Below are positions 43,131-55,107 of a stretch of 64,000 nt of DNA, one piece after another. Source of the DNA: Entoloma clypeatum (Eukaryota; Basidiomycota; Agaricomycetes; Agaricales; Entolomataceae). The notes beneath the pieces are model-generated. The model was given only the letters and a program-made list of their open reading frames with translations, had not been told where the DNA came from and searched no databases. The DNA lies in the NCBI GenBank assembly GCA_963565915.1, contig OY751485.1, positions 1,860,001 to 1,924,000 on the forward strand, given 5' to 3'. Positions within the stretch are counted from its first letter, which is position 1. Each line of letters opens with the position of its first letter. Made by a program: the position numbers and the translations under genes.

Positions 43131-45300
43131 TCATCGACTGCAATCCCAAGTCCATCCTTCGCCTGCCCACTCCGGCGGCTCAGTTTCGAAGGACCCGAGG
43201 CTCGTGGTGTACTTCAATGCATGCAAGAAAATGTACAACCTCTCAGGCTTTGGGTCAGGATGTAACGGCAAATAGCACTCGGGACAATACAAGTTGTCCG
43301 ATTGGACAACTTCGGTGGTATCTGCCAGTGGTTTCATCGTATGAAGCTTCTCTCGGACCTCCTCCTCCGAGAGCTGGGGCGGAGACGGGATAGAAACCAC
43401 TTCTGAATCCGGAGTTGAAGTATCTGGCGAAGCCAGCGTGGTCGAGGTTGTGGCAGACATCGATGAAAAAGGAATGGGGACGTCAATATCATCGTTTTTG
43501 ATTTTAGGCTCCATCATTCGGTTGAACGCTTCATCAACAAATTTAGCGTGGCCACCCCGTTTTCTTTGATTTGACGGCGGCGGCGGCTTGACCTCAAGGC
43601 CGTGTGGTGTCAGTGCACCTTTTGCACGGAAGACGACGTCGCGCCAACGACTCCAGTCCTCATCTTCGTCCTACTGGCTTTTCAACAAACAGAAAGGGAA
43701 CAATAAACTGTACGAAAAAGCCTAACCTTCATATTTCTCAGGCGTGTGATAATACCGACCCCTTCCCTGGACAAAGGCACAGGCGACCCCATGCCAATGT
43801 CCATCCCTGTTTCGCGCGGGAGCAGTTTGGTGGCTAACAGATCGCCAGTGCCAAGTGTCGTCGTCTGTGTCAATGATTCAGGGCTTCCTCCGGTGTCCGT
43901 GAATGATTGAAGATGAGGCGGTGGCGCTGGGGCGGAACGTTCACCACTGGGGACGATGTCAATCCCTCCTTTGCCAAGGTTTTCTCCCTAAAGCGGATAT
44001 GAACTTCGGGCCGCTGTATCAAGAGATAATGAAATCTGCGGACCCAAATTTTGGTTTCCGAATAGACTGGATCATTGGCGATGGGATGTCCGAGGTATTG
44101 AAGATGGACTCTTATTTGATGAGCTAGAGCCAACATCAGAATGGCGGGAAAAGGTCCTTGGGATGCTTACAGCGTCCCGTTTGAGGTCGACCTACGACAG
44201 GACGTAAGTTCGGACTGCAAATTACGAAGTACAGACTTACATCGAACGATAGAGCTTTTCGTATTGGGATCGTATCTTATAAGGTTGAATATTGTTTTCG
44301 CGAGCTGAGATAGTGTGAAATGTTCATGAGTAATATATCTCCATTGGTCCAATGTCGACGCACCTTCCCTCCAGGATGTACGATATTAAGCCCCATCTGT
44401 CGATCGACGGTCAAGAGCGGTTCTTCACAAGTAATTTCCCCACTAATTGGGGATGAAGGTTCGCAAGAAAAGGAAGAATATTATATGAGACAAACGCTGG
44501 GAACTCGCCGATACATCGCGCCACATATTCTTTCTGAACAGTCCCCGCCATGAATTCGCTGGTAAGCTGACGAGCTCGATCGGCAGACAGAGGGATGATC
44601 ATTAGACCTGACGTCAGCCGATCTAACCTGTTGACAGCTTGAGCCATGTCAGATTGTCTTGGAAAGTAAAAGTCTGCAAAACTCACTGTAAACTTTCTCA
44701 TACCTGAAGTCGTTCTCGAGGATCCCTACAAGGGTGTTGCGAAAGTACCGTCCGGAAGCATGCACAGGCTGCGCCAGGGCAAACGTCACAGATGAATTTC
44801 TGGAGATTCAAGGAGACTAGATAAACGAACGGACTATGCTTCCCGGTTTATCTACAACGATGAACTGGCGTTCGACGTCGTGATGGATGACTTTGACGGG
44901 TTTGGAAGTGACGGGCGGTTCATGCCTATGAACTACATTCCTGAGAGAATGCAGTTGTTTAGGTTGAGGCTTGGTAGCCGTTCTCATTTTGACGCACTCT
45001 ATACGATCGCCATTCCGGATAATCGTATCTGGTGCAGCTATCTTTCCGTTTATTGTAGTAACGCCCGATGCCAATGCATACCTCTATAAATTTCGGTTTG
45101 TAAATACAATAAGAATGGACAAAAGCGGGACAACGCACATAGTATTCCATTGAACGATCACGAAACTCAGTCGAGACGACTTCCAGCAACTCCCGACCAA
45201 GCCAACGCAATTTGGCCATTGTGGTGTATGGATACCAGTATGGAGGTATTTTTTTGAGGCCTGGGTCCGCCTTGGGGCGATACGGTGTAGCGTCCGACAT
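43131..45300 (-). CDS. RluA-family pseudouridine synthase (Pus9/Rib2 type)
   Basis: Eukaryotic RluA-like enzyme; yeast relatives Pus9 and Rib2/Pus8 make pseudouridine 32 in mitochondrial and cytoplasmic tRNAs. The N-terminal part has P-P-Y-W-Y-P-Y-T-T and [15 protein letters not shown], then an S4-like segment [10 protein letters not shown]. The catalytic motif is [10 protein letters not shown] (near 44600), with the catalytic Asp present. Further blocks are [18 protein letters not shown], and [17 protein letters not shown] near 44060-44120. The C-terminal extension ([17 protein letters not shown]) is the fungal-type tail with a possible metal-binding Cys pair. Stop is TGA 43131-43133. I prefer ATG 45300; an upstream in-frame ATG at 45417 would add a possible mitochondrial-type extension. 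No deaminase domain, so not a full Rib2. Confidence 0.85.
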
Positions 45301-46611
45301 GGTGGATCGGATGAAGCTTGTTATGTTGCGCTGGAATTGTTCTTCGGGTGAATGGGAAATCAGTGGAATATGAACTCTGGAGGGACGGGCCACTGCTTTG
45401 ATATAGCTGGATTGCATGAAATGGGACCTTCAGGTCCCTGAACTGTAGCAGATGAAAGTCGTCGACTAAACAGAGTCAATCATTGCAACAACACAATGAG
45501 TCAGACAGAAACACTTGGCTCATGCGCTTACTTTCCAGTGGACTCGTCTTGCCTTGCTCTAAAGAAATAACGCTGTGGATTGATTCCTGTACTTCATAAA
45601 GCTTCAAGAAAAACTTCAGAAGAACCAGTCCGCCTTCGCTTCTCTAGCTTTCGGCTTGACGCCTCTGAGTGGAGAATTCGCTTTTGAAATCAGTACAAAA
45701 GGCTCGCAACAATCTCTAATGAACAAGAGGTGTCGCATCGTGCATTCACATCACCTCTACGTTATTGTTGGAACAAGATGAGTACCTTCCAGGATCATCA
45801 CGCAACCGAGACGAGCTGTAAAACCCGTTGATCGCTACGATTCTCAACATTCGCCAACGTGCATACGGCGAGGTGTCCCTCGATAGCGTCTTCTTTTCAT
45901 ATATTCAACTCCATGGGGGTATGCTTCCTAAGTTACCTATCACAAAATTATTGTTGTGGCTGACGAGATGCCCGTCTTCCAGCGTCGCAGGGGGTCTCGT
46001 CAGTTTTGCTTTCCGTTGAGTGACCTCACTTCGATACGACCGTCACGGCGAAGCCGAGTCGGTTCACAAGGTTGCGAGTTCGGTACCGCTTGACGTTCTC
46101 AATACTCATCTAGCTGACAGACTTGTGATGCACACGTTCTGGTGGGCCCATCGAGATACGCCTTGGTGTATAAACGCCCGCGAAGTCTAAAAATAACACC
46201 TGCCGACATCTGCGGTCATGTTGAATATTTCGATGGTGCTGCTCGGTTGATGGAGAACAAAAGTCATATCTCTTGGTTCACAAGCGATGATACACGGATT
46301 GCTCAGGAAGACGACGACTGTTGATGTGAAGTACAGCTAGAAATTTATGGCTGTGTCGGAATAGTTGTCTAAATTGGCTTTCATCATATATCAACGTTTC
46401 AGCTTTCAAACGTCCAACATTTGTCCGGGCTCTTAACTTTGGATCGACATCTCCACCGGTGGCGTCTCCTGGATGCCCAGATTTCGCGACCCTCATGACT
46501 CGTTATCTGTGCACACTGGTTTATAGATCAGATCTATAGGTCTGTTCATCCTCATGTTATAAATGCCAGCTTGATTGAGTGCGAGAGCAGATTACCCGCA
46601 GCTTCCACATC
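45301..46611. other. Intergenic, no gene recognised
   Basis: Separates two divergent genes, longer than most spacers in the island. Short plus-strand frames at 45828-46019 and 46142-46324 could be remains of a gene, but no family is visible and they do not join across plausible introns. Confidence 0.35.
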
Positions 46612-48663
46612 ATGGGCAGTTCGCACTCCACGTCTCAGAGGTCCAAGTCCCATCACCCATTCAAACGCCAGCGTTCGGCCGTCTTCTCTCGCATCAACCT
46701 AGCTTGTGTCTCTATCAACCCGGATTCGGAACCATCACAGGAAACCTCGAGCGTAGATCACCATGACGAAAAGTCCAGTTTTCGCGAAAATCACCCAGCT
46801 CCCACACGGACAACACAACTTGCCTATACACCCTCAGAAATGGTCAGTGGCGATGCCGCTGCATCTTATTTTGCGTTTCTCAAGATTTATCCAGGTAAGC
46901 GATCGAATTAATCCGTCAGGATTCGAGTCCTTCAAGTTGACAACAAATATGCCGTGATGATAGAGTATCGTTTGACTTGGATTTTGGATAGCCTTCGTCG
47001 AACAGACTATGCCCGACTGGAACGTGCTGGCGAAACCTATGTCGATTTTATGGGCGGCGCACTCTATCCAGAGAGTCTTGTTCGAGTTCATGCCGACTTC
47101 TTGAGTCGGAACGTCATGGGGAACACTCATTCTATCAGCAATAGGTGACTATATGCGGTTTGAAATCCTTTACATCTTATTTAAAATCATCCCTCAGCTC
47201 AAATCTATCCCTCAAATGTGCGGATGAGGCTCGGATGGCTGTTCTGACATTTTTCAAAGCTCCTCCTGACTACACCGTTGTTTTTACGGCCAATGCCACG
47301 GCGGCTCTCAAGCTTGTGGGGGAGTCTTATCCTTTCACTGGAGGGAGTAACTATGTCCTCGGAACCGATTCTCATAATAGTGTAGGTCAAAGCGATTGCC
47401 TTTCCGAAAATCAGACGGTTATCCCGCATGTAGATTCACGGCATCAGACAATATGCAATATATCGAGGTGCCCGCGTCTGTTACGTCGAATCCATGCCCG
47501 ATGGAGGATTTGATGGACCTACAACGAAGGTATGTAAATGTCAGTGCCAATCAGTCGATGATGTCATATTAACTCTACCCCCCAAGAATATCCTTTTGCG
47601 TAACCGTCCAAGGGCAGCAGAGCTCGCCCCAAGCTTATTTGCACTGACAGGCGCATCCAACATATCCAACAGTAAAAGTCCACTTTCCATAATCGAGTTC
47701 GCTGCCTCCCTTGGATACCATACGTTGTTGGATGCTGCTGCTCTTGTTCCAACTTCCGCGTTCTCTCTGAAAGAACATCCCGTCGACGCGATGGCTGTGT
47801 CATTTTATAAGATGTTCGGATTTCCTACCGGTGTCGGAGCGCTGGTTATCAAGAAATCTTTTTTGGCTCAGCTTCGGCGCCCGTGGTTTGCTGGTGGGAC
47901 CGTTGATGTTGTTCAAGTACCTGGAAATATTGTAACACGAACTTGTATCCCACATGAGCAGTTTGAGGTGAAGAACACTGCCTCTACTCAATTTCACATC
48001 CTCACCAGTAGTTCCAACAGGATGGCACCATCAACTACCTAACTTTACCTGCTATCACCGACGGGCTGCAATTCCTTTCCGCGTACCTTCCCTTCCTCCC
48101 GTTACGACTTACCTGCCTTCTACATTTCCTTCATTCCTCTTTATCACACCTGCGGCACGAGACAAATGGAGCACCAGTCGTTCGCATCCTCTCACAAAAA
48201 CCCACCCGGCGACCAAAATCCGTGGGGGACCAAGCCGAGACTGGATTTATGGTGTCGCTCATATTTCTCTCCGTGCGTCGTAACATACCTTTTTGGGGTT
48301 TCGACTAACACCTTATCACTGGCAGCCTACTGGAGAAATGATCCCCAATTCCTTCATCGAGTATTCTGCTTCAAAACAAAACATCTCCCTCCGGACGGGC
48401 TGCATGTGTAACCCTGGTGGCGCGGCTGCAATTCTCGGCATTCAAAAAGAGATGCGTCAACTTTACCCCGGCGTAACCCTGAAGAATTTTGAAAACATCC
48501 TGGGGAGGGAGTTGGGCGTAGTTAGAGTCAGCCTTGGACTTGCCAGCAACTTCCAAGATGTATGGAAAGTTGTAAACTTCGCGGCATCGATCGGCAAAGA
48601 GCAGTCCCGTCAAGCATTATGGGACAGATGGATGGAACAATCAGGGATTGGTCAGGCAATCTG
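46612..48663 (+). CDS. Class V aminotransferase-fold PLP enzyme, MoCo-sulfurase-like without MOSC domain
   Basis: The N-terminus M-G-S-S-H-S-T-S-Q-R fits an N-myristoylation signal, followed by a Ser-rich leader. The catalytic domain resembles the cysteine-desulfurase half of molybdenum cofactor sulfurase: Y-V-D-F-M-G-G-A-L-Y-P-E-S, N-V-M-G-N-T-H-S, T-A-N-A-T-A-A-L-K-L-V-G-E-S-Y-P-F, D-S-H-N-S-V, L-L-D-A-A-A-L-V-P-T, and the Schiff-base lysine in V-S-F-Y-K-M-F-G-F-P-T-G-V-G near 47800-47840. Late exons carry L-R-T-G-C-M-C-N-P-G-G-A, with the Cys that accepts sulfur in relatives. Introns are short GT-AG (for example GTATGTAAATG...CCCCAAG near 47530-47586 and GTGCGTCG...GGCAG near 48272-48325). 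It ends at TGA 48661-48663 with no C-terminal MOSC domain before the next gene. Substrate unknown. Confidence 0.82.
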
Positions 48664-49296
48664 ATATCATCGACTGTACAGCTGGACGGGGACGATTCAA
48701 ACAGATCCTTCTCAGTGAAGATAGATCTGATGTCAAGGTAAGTCAGATACGTTGCAATACGGAGAATTTCCTTGTCGCAGTTTCTTTTATTACCGCACCT
48801 GACTATCCAACACAGTCCAGCTGGAGATCTAGACTTTGTTTCAGAATTATATCATGAGGTATGACACGTGCGCAACCAATCTCCTCAATCATGCACATAC
48901 ACAAATTGAATAGCCTCTTATAAATCTTCTTAATATCATTATTATACCCTCCTACTACAAACACGAGCTGCCAGGGGTTTTCAGTGCGTTCCCAAACTGA
49001 TATCATCATCTCCGTGGTCCTCGTGGAGTTCTGCCGATGAGACTCGTGAGATAGAAGTTACTTAGTGCAAGTTAACGTTGTTGTTGATTACTTACCCTGA
49101 CTGTAAACGGTTGCTTTTTCACTTGCACGTTACAAAGCTGTCTATTGATTCCACTTCACAGTACCGGTGCAATTTTTGTTTGCCTTCATCCGAATCGATA
49201 CCAACTCGGAACGGACCGTTCATCATTGAACGCTCCAGTCCTTGGCGCCGGAACAATTTCAACACATTTCAGCCCCCACATGCCACGAGATTGCTG
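48664..49296. other. Intergenic between two plus-strand genes
   Basis: No further gene recognised. A short open stretch at 48690-48740 could be an extra exon of the preceding gene, but no conserved sequence supports it. Confidence 0.35.
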
Positions 49297-52200
49297 ATGA
49301 ACAAGACCGATCGTTCATCCGATACACACGAGGCAGAAGTAAGTGTCATTCGTCTAGACTCTGAACGTCCGTATTCTGACCACCATAACCCAGTCAACGT
49401 ATTCGAGAGCTACCAAAGCAGAACATTCCAGAGATTACGATCTTGCATATCGGCTTTATGTGAAATCTGCAGAGTTGTATCTCCACCTTGTTCGAGGGTG
49501 GCCAGAGAATGGGGTGGCTGGTCTGAGAGCCAGTGCTGAGAAAGCTATTCATCGGGCCGAGAGGGTCAAAGCTTTTGTCGAAAATTCTGATTCGAAGTCT
49601 GGACTTTCCAATGCCAAGAACATTACCCCTGTCGGAATCAATCATTTCTCCATCCGTGAGTTTTTGACCCTAGTAGCAGTTGATGTTAATCCTATTGCTG
49701 TCGCCCATTTTCAGAAGAACAGTCGTATATCTTGTGGAAAGGAGCGTCAGTTAACGGACATGTGTTCCCTTCTTGGGATGAGCCCATTCACTCGGGTCCG
49801 TCTCGGGGGTTGTATAGGTTCGTATTTTTGCCGTTGGTTTATCGTCGCACTCAGAAATTTTTATTTTCAGCGATCCTGATGGGCAACCGCTGTTGTCGGC
49901 TCAGCAAGCCAAAGTTTCGCCCATTTGGCGTCGCCCGCCCCCGCCGTCGACTATCGCTCCTCAGCGGATCCTTCCTGAAGAGATTCTCCAAGTAATCGTG
50001 GCGGACTGCTCAGTTTGTGCGTCGATATCTGTTTGCTTAGAGCACGCTCGAAGATTCGGCTCTAAGGTGAGTAGTCGGTTTGAGTTTATTCGAAAGGGAT
50101 GATCCGAGGTTGCACAGCTAGCACAATCCCATATTGAACCGGATTCCTCTGTGCCTGGTAGGTACGATATCAAGGTCTTTTTCAATGGAACGTGGAGACG
50201 TGTAAGCATCTCTATCTATCGCAGTTTTGTTAACTGTTGATTGTTATGCAAAGATTGGTAAAATCTTTTGATGTATCCGTCAATCTCTCGATACTGAATC
50301 TCGTCCAGTTGTCGACGACGCCCTTCCTTATAACCCTGTTAGTGATACCTGGATGTGCATGTCTGTCCGTATCCCAGACAACGAGAGTCCACCCATATGG
50401 CCGAGCATATTAGAGAAAGGTGTATGTCGGAGAATCCCATCCTTTGCCTTGAGAAACTCATCATGTTTTCAGTACATGAAGTTAATGGGTGGATATGATT
50501 TTCCTGGGTCGTAAGTTACAATTTTCTCGTGTGAATTGAGGCGCAGATCATACGAAACACCTCCAGTAACTCTAGCATCGATCTCAAGTTTGTCCCCATC
50601 CTGTCTTTATTGTGTGATGGTGGTCTCATGAGTCATCAGCGTCATAACTGGCTGGATTCCTGAGCATCTTGAGCTCAAAGGGTATATAGCGTCACTCTAA
50701 CCTCATCAACGCCCCTCATTTTTCTTTTCCTATCAATAGACCGACCTTCGAGCGGGAGAAATATTGGCGGCGGATATTTCGGGGTTTTCAGAATGGTTAG
50801 GAGACATACATCATCACGACCACACTCCTAATCGGGCTCTAGGGCATTGCATGGTTACTATTGGCACTGGTACAGGCACGAACACCTTTTGGCAGGGCTT
50901 CACATTTCTGCCTTCGCACAACTATGCAGTAATAGGTATGCGCTGCCGTAATCTGCTGCATTCATGACATTTAACGCCGTCCCCCAGATATGAAGGAGGA
51001 GGATGATATGAGAATCTTAACTGTTCTCGACACATGGGTTATTACCGGCTTTGAAGATAGTCTTCAAGCCAGTAAGTCATATCTATGCATGCAGTTATTT
51101 CCTTCTTATAATTCCAACAAAGGGGGACACCGAATTCCCTGGCACGACTCATTGCATATATTCGACGGAATATATCTCAACTGGGACCCGTCAATATGGC
51201 CAACAGCACTCGTCCACCAAGGGTGCGATTGTTATACATACAGTGATTCTTCAACCTAACCCTTTCACTTGTAACAGGAGGTGGCAGCGAAGACAAGCAG
51301 ACGAACGAAGTTGGTCGTTCAAAGTGCATCGTGTCGCTTTTGAATCTGACTCAGGGTAATTGCAGCTTCTACTCGCCAGGTGCATCTCCAGTTTAATAGG
51401 TCCAAAATGGATTCAGAGCAAGAAATTTGGGTTCTTCTTGCTCGCCATGTGATAGATTCAAAACAGCAAGCCGACTTCATTTCATTGAAGGTCGACATGG
51501 ATGACGATCTCAGCAGTGTTCCGAGTGCTGTGGATTTGGCTACTATTGCCGCTAAAGTAGTTGGTTTCCAATGACTTGGGAGGTTTGTCTAGCTCATGTC
51601 TTATTTTCGTCTCAGGGAAATTATACGAATAGCACGCATATTTTGGTTCGTATCGGTGACACTGTCATGATCACGAAACGAATCAACCCCATAGGTCAGA
51701 ACGAAACTACCACCATCGCATACATCTGGCATTTTGTCGATATTCACTTCTTATGATGGCGATTCACCCGAAGCCGGATTCACTTTGACAGTATATGCTG
51801 GCGCTGATATCGCGATCGCCTGGGACGAAAAAGTTCAGACGCCCTCCTATACGAAACGGGTAAAGTTTGGCCCTCCCTTTCGGTGATCATGTTATTGAAA
51901 TATATGTTGTCAGGTGGATGGAATCCTGACCAGCAGGAATGCCGGCGGAAACTGCACATACCCTACTTTCATGCTGAATCCGGAGTACCATTTGCAATTT
52001 CACCAGAGCCAAGACCTCGGACCTTCTCAAACAAAACTAACTCTTACTTTGCAAACGAGTAGGGACATTCCTGTCAATATATTACTTGCCTGTTCTCAAG
52101 GCGAAAGGATATACGAGTAAGTGGAAATCTGTCGTGCTTATAAATCATAACGATGACAATAAATTCAATTAGATTGGCGGCAAAGGACGTTATAGCAACT

Positions 52201-52921
52201 TCTGGTCCTTATACATATGGTCTTGCGAGATTGTCGTTCTCGAAAGCACTTCCTGGCAAGTGACTTGAAAGGCCAATGCATCTCGTATTTACCGTTCCTG
52301 CATACAGCTCGTGACTACACTGTTATTGTCTCTGCCTTTGAAACGCAGCAACTGGGAGAATTCTCACTCACAGTCGAAAGTTCGGAACGCTTGAACATCA
52401 AAGCAATTCCCTACGAGGGTGCTGGAATGTATACGAAAGTGATTCGAGGAAAGTGGTAAGCTCCGGCACAATTAACATTCCTTGCTGTTCCCTGATTTCA
52501 CCAGGTCTTTAACGACGGCCGCTGGTGGGCCGACATCCGTGCGATATTCGAAGAACCCTATTTTCGAGATAGATGTTCCATCACTCGCCCAAACCAAGTA
52601 TATACGCTCCTCTCCGCCCCTTCCTCTTCTAACTTCACTTGTCTCAGAGTTCGCCTGCAGCTCCTCCACCCGTCTTCTCCAACTTGTCTCAATTTGACCA
52701 TCTTCCCCGCCGCGTCTGATGGCTTCCTGCGTCGCCACGTCACTACCTCGGGAGCATACAGCGACGCCATCTGTGGTGTTGTCACACCCCAAGTAGTTCT
52801 GACTCCAGGGAAGTACTGGGCCGTTCCATCCACTTATAACCCAGGCGTCGAAGCCGGGTTCCAGCTGTATCTGTATACCAACATTCAGGGTGTAAGGATC
52901 GTCGAACGAGCGAGTGCTTGA
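49297..52921 (+). CDS. RIM13: Calpain-like cysteine protease, Rim13/PalB type
   Basis: Protease of the fungal alkaline-pH (Rim/Pal) pathway that processes the Rim101/PacC transcription factor on endosomal ESCRT-III. After a short first exon (M-N-K-T-D-R) and intron (GTAAGTG...ACCCAG, about 49339-49392) comes a MIT-like helical domain (D-Y-D-L-A-Y-R-L-Y-V-K-S-A-E-L-Y, A-I-H-R-A-E-R-V-K-A-F). The protease core has the active-site region V-A-D-C-S-V-C-A-S-I-S (near 49997-50030), A-Y-M-K-L-M-G-G-Y-D-F-P-G-S-N-S (near 50475-50515 and on), and the His in L-P-S-H-N-Y-A-V-I (50914-50940). The position after it reads L-T-V-L-D-T-W-V, where many calpains have Asn-Pro-Trp. C2-like calpain domains follow (E-I-W-V-L-L-A-R-H, and G-A-Y-S-D near 52756-52770), to TGA 52919-52921. 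All frames join through short GT-AG introns, including one of 47 bases near 50797. Confidence 0.82.
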
Positions 52922-53360
52922 ATGCATCAAGGGCCTCCGATAGAATCCAGACCTCCCGAGATAGGTGTCTACACGTTCATCAGGAAAAAGCCACTTGAGT
53001 ATATAGCCCTACATAGACATGGTAGCCAAGTGTAGCTTCATATACAAGTCCCCATTACATAGTGATCAGTAGCTCACAGCCAAGCTACTGTAGCTCTCCA
53101 TAGCTGTCCATAGCTGCCCATACCTGTCTGTCAAGCTACCATAGCTCCTCATAGTAGGAGTCTACAAGACATCAGCAAACCCTGGGAGGGTCTATGGATG
53201 CTATGGAGCACTCCATAGCAAAGGTCCCCTATTTTATAGCACCCATAGTAACCCATAGCAACCTGTAGTGGCTGGTAGCACCCAGGGTTTACTGATGGAG
53301 CTACCAGTGCAACATATCAATTCATATTTTGGATACTTATCAATACAAGGAATGGATAAA
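52922..53360. repeat. Degenerate CATAGC/TAGCTAC-rich tandem repeat
   Basis: From about 53020 to 53290 the sequence is built of words such as CCATAGCT, TAGCTACCATAGCTCC and CACCCATAGTAACCCATAGC, with no clear single period. It marks the border between the gene island and the right repeat flank. No gene is seen. Confidence 0.6.
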
Positions 53361-53600
53361 CTGGCTGAAGTCCGGTTCAGTCCGGGTTCGGCCACTTTTT
53401 GGCTGAACTCGAACCTGGACTTGAAGGTCCAGTTCGGGCATCCCTCGAACTTGAACTTGAACCCATAGGTCCAGTTCGGTTCAGGTTCGGACCAGGTTCA
53501 TGACCTTCAGATGCAAAAAAACACCAATTTTTTGCCCACTCAATAATCTTTTGAACCCAGCCTGCCTACTGGCATTTTTGGCTCAACTGGGTTGACCCGC
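53361..53600. repeat. Degenerate repeat of CCAGTTCGG/GAACTTGAAC words
   Basis: Words such as GTCCAGTTCGG, GAACTTGAACTTGAACC and CCAGGTTCATG repeat irregularly, similar in style to the ACTGGTT-rich blocks nearby. Termini were not identified. Confidence 0.5.
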
Positions 53601-54155
53601 GGGTCGAAGGGGGTACTGAACAATGTTAGAATACATATATGCAGCACTATACTAGTTTAATAATGATAATGTTGGGTAGATACCATCAGGAAAAACCTGA
53701 ATCCAAAAATCGGATAGATCAGTAAAAACTTTGCAAAATTAACCAACTTAGCTGAATTCACCTGAATTCAGTCGAATTTTGTGCTCGTATGATCAAGTCC
53801 TTACTTAATTCACCAAATTTTATCAAACTTAATAAAAGGTTTATACATACAAAAGTCAATTATTAGTGATGTTCTTGTGTAGGATATGAAAGTAAAACTA
53901 ACAAGAGAAAGACAAACTGTGGGTGCTGCACCTCACATCCTATGTACGCCCTCCTCTGAGGTGCAGTAGCAACCGAAAACAAACCAAGTCATTTTGAGCT
54001 CCGCCGAATGTGCACATGCCATCATCCTTAAGTTGAATGTTGGTACTTATTTGTTCCATGTTGAGTCTTTCGTTCACAACGGCGACAACCATTGGTCGCA
54101 ACAACCCAGCGATGACCCCCTTCATCTTTAGTTAGAGCGAGGCTGGGTGACCAAC
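53601..54155. other. AT-rich non-coding stretch
   Basis: No recognisable gene. The 61-codon minus-strand frame at 53940-54125 has no visible domain. Confidence 0.3.
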
Positions 54156-54157
54156 TA

Positions 54158-54651
54158 GTGTTTTGAAGTCCAGTCTCAGAGACCTAAAACTGGATCAGAA
54201 CCAGACTGGTAAAGACTGGTTGAAAGACTGGACTGCAGTCTCAAGTTTCAGATTTTTGAGGATTGACCAGTCTCAGGTTCTTCAAATTTTGGAGAAAAAA
54301 AAGACTGGTTTAACACCAGTTTTTATTTGAGACTCAAAAAATATAAACTGGTCATAGGTTACACAGGTTCCTATAGGTTCACATAGATTTTGTTTATCAA
54401 AGCTTCTATACAATGTTTTGAAATGTGTCATAAATGATATTTTGAAACAGTTTTAATAAATTGGAAATAACCAGTTTAAACCAGTTCGAACCAGTCCTGG
54501 TTTACTTTTTTGAAAAAGGAAAGACTGGTTCACCAGTCTTTGACCAGCCTGGTCCTGGTTTCAGTTGTTTGGAAAAACCACTCAACCAGTCTTGGTTCTA
54601 GATTCTTAATTTTTTGGGCAAAAAACCAGACTGGACTGGACTTTCAAACAC
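54158..54651. mobile_element. TA-flanked, GTGTT-ended non-autonomous element, complete copy
   Basis: Starts GTGTTTTGAAGTCCAGTC and ends GACTGGACTTTCAAACAC, an imperfect terminal inverted repeat of about 18 bases, flanked by TA on both sides (54156-54157 and 54652-54653). The inside is packed with ACTGGTT/CCAGTCT words in both orientations. No protein is encoded. The TA target and the size of about 494 bp fit a Tc1/mariner-type MITE, but its termini differ from those of the Tc1 element at 55108. Confidence 0.65.
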
Positions 54652-54653
54652 TA

Positions 54654-55105
54654 TGACCAATGAGAGGGCATCTAAAGTTACTTTCCCGGCTTCACTGTCC
54701 CAATGCAAGGTACATCCTCGCCGTCTCGATTCTCTGACAATGTTTTCATGTTGTCTATACAGGTTCCTCGACCCTTTGCAATGTGACTACGCGGCCGACC
54801 AAACAACGACTGTCGTTCACCACTGCACTCATGACACAAACAAGCTGAATAGCTTGTTCTCTGGGATCAGGAGGAGGGGGCGTGGTGAATATCGCTGGTG
54901 ATGGATGGGGTGACGACAGGTTTGCCACCTCTTTTCCTTGACCCACAATGACGGCGTTGTACAACGCCGTCCGTTTTCTAATGTTTTTTTTTTTTACAAA
55001 CAACGAGGCTCGCTTGGCGTTCCATAGGTCATTGAAAGAACCACTCCATTCTGTAGACAAACCTTCGTCTTCAGCGTCCATACCTCGTCTGATGGGTGTC
55101 GCACA
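54654..55105. other. Spacer before the Tc1 element
   Basis: A 108-codon minus-strand frame (54755-55081) has a Pro-rich middle but no recognisable domain. I see no supported gene. Confidence 0.3.
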
Positions 55106-55107
55106 TA

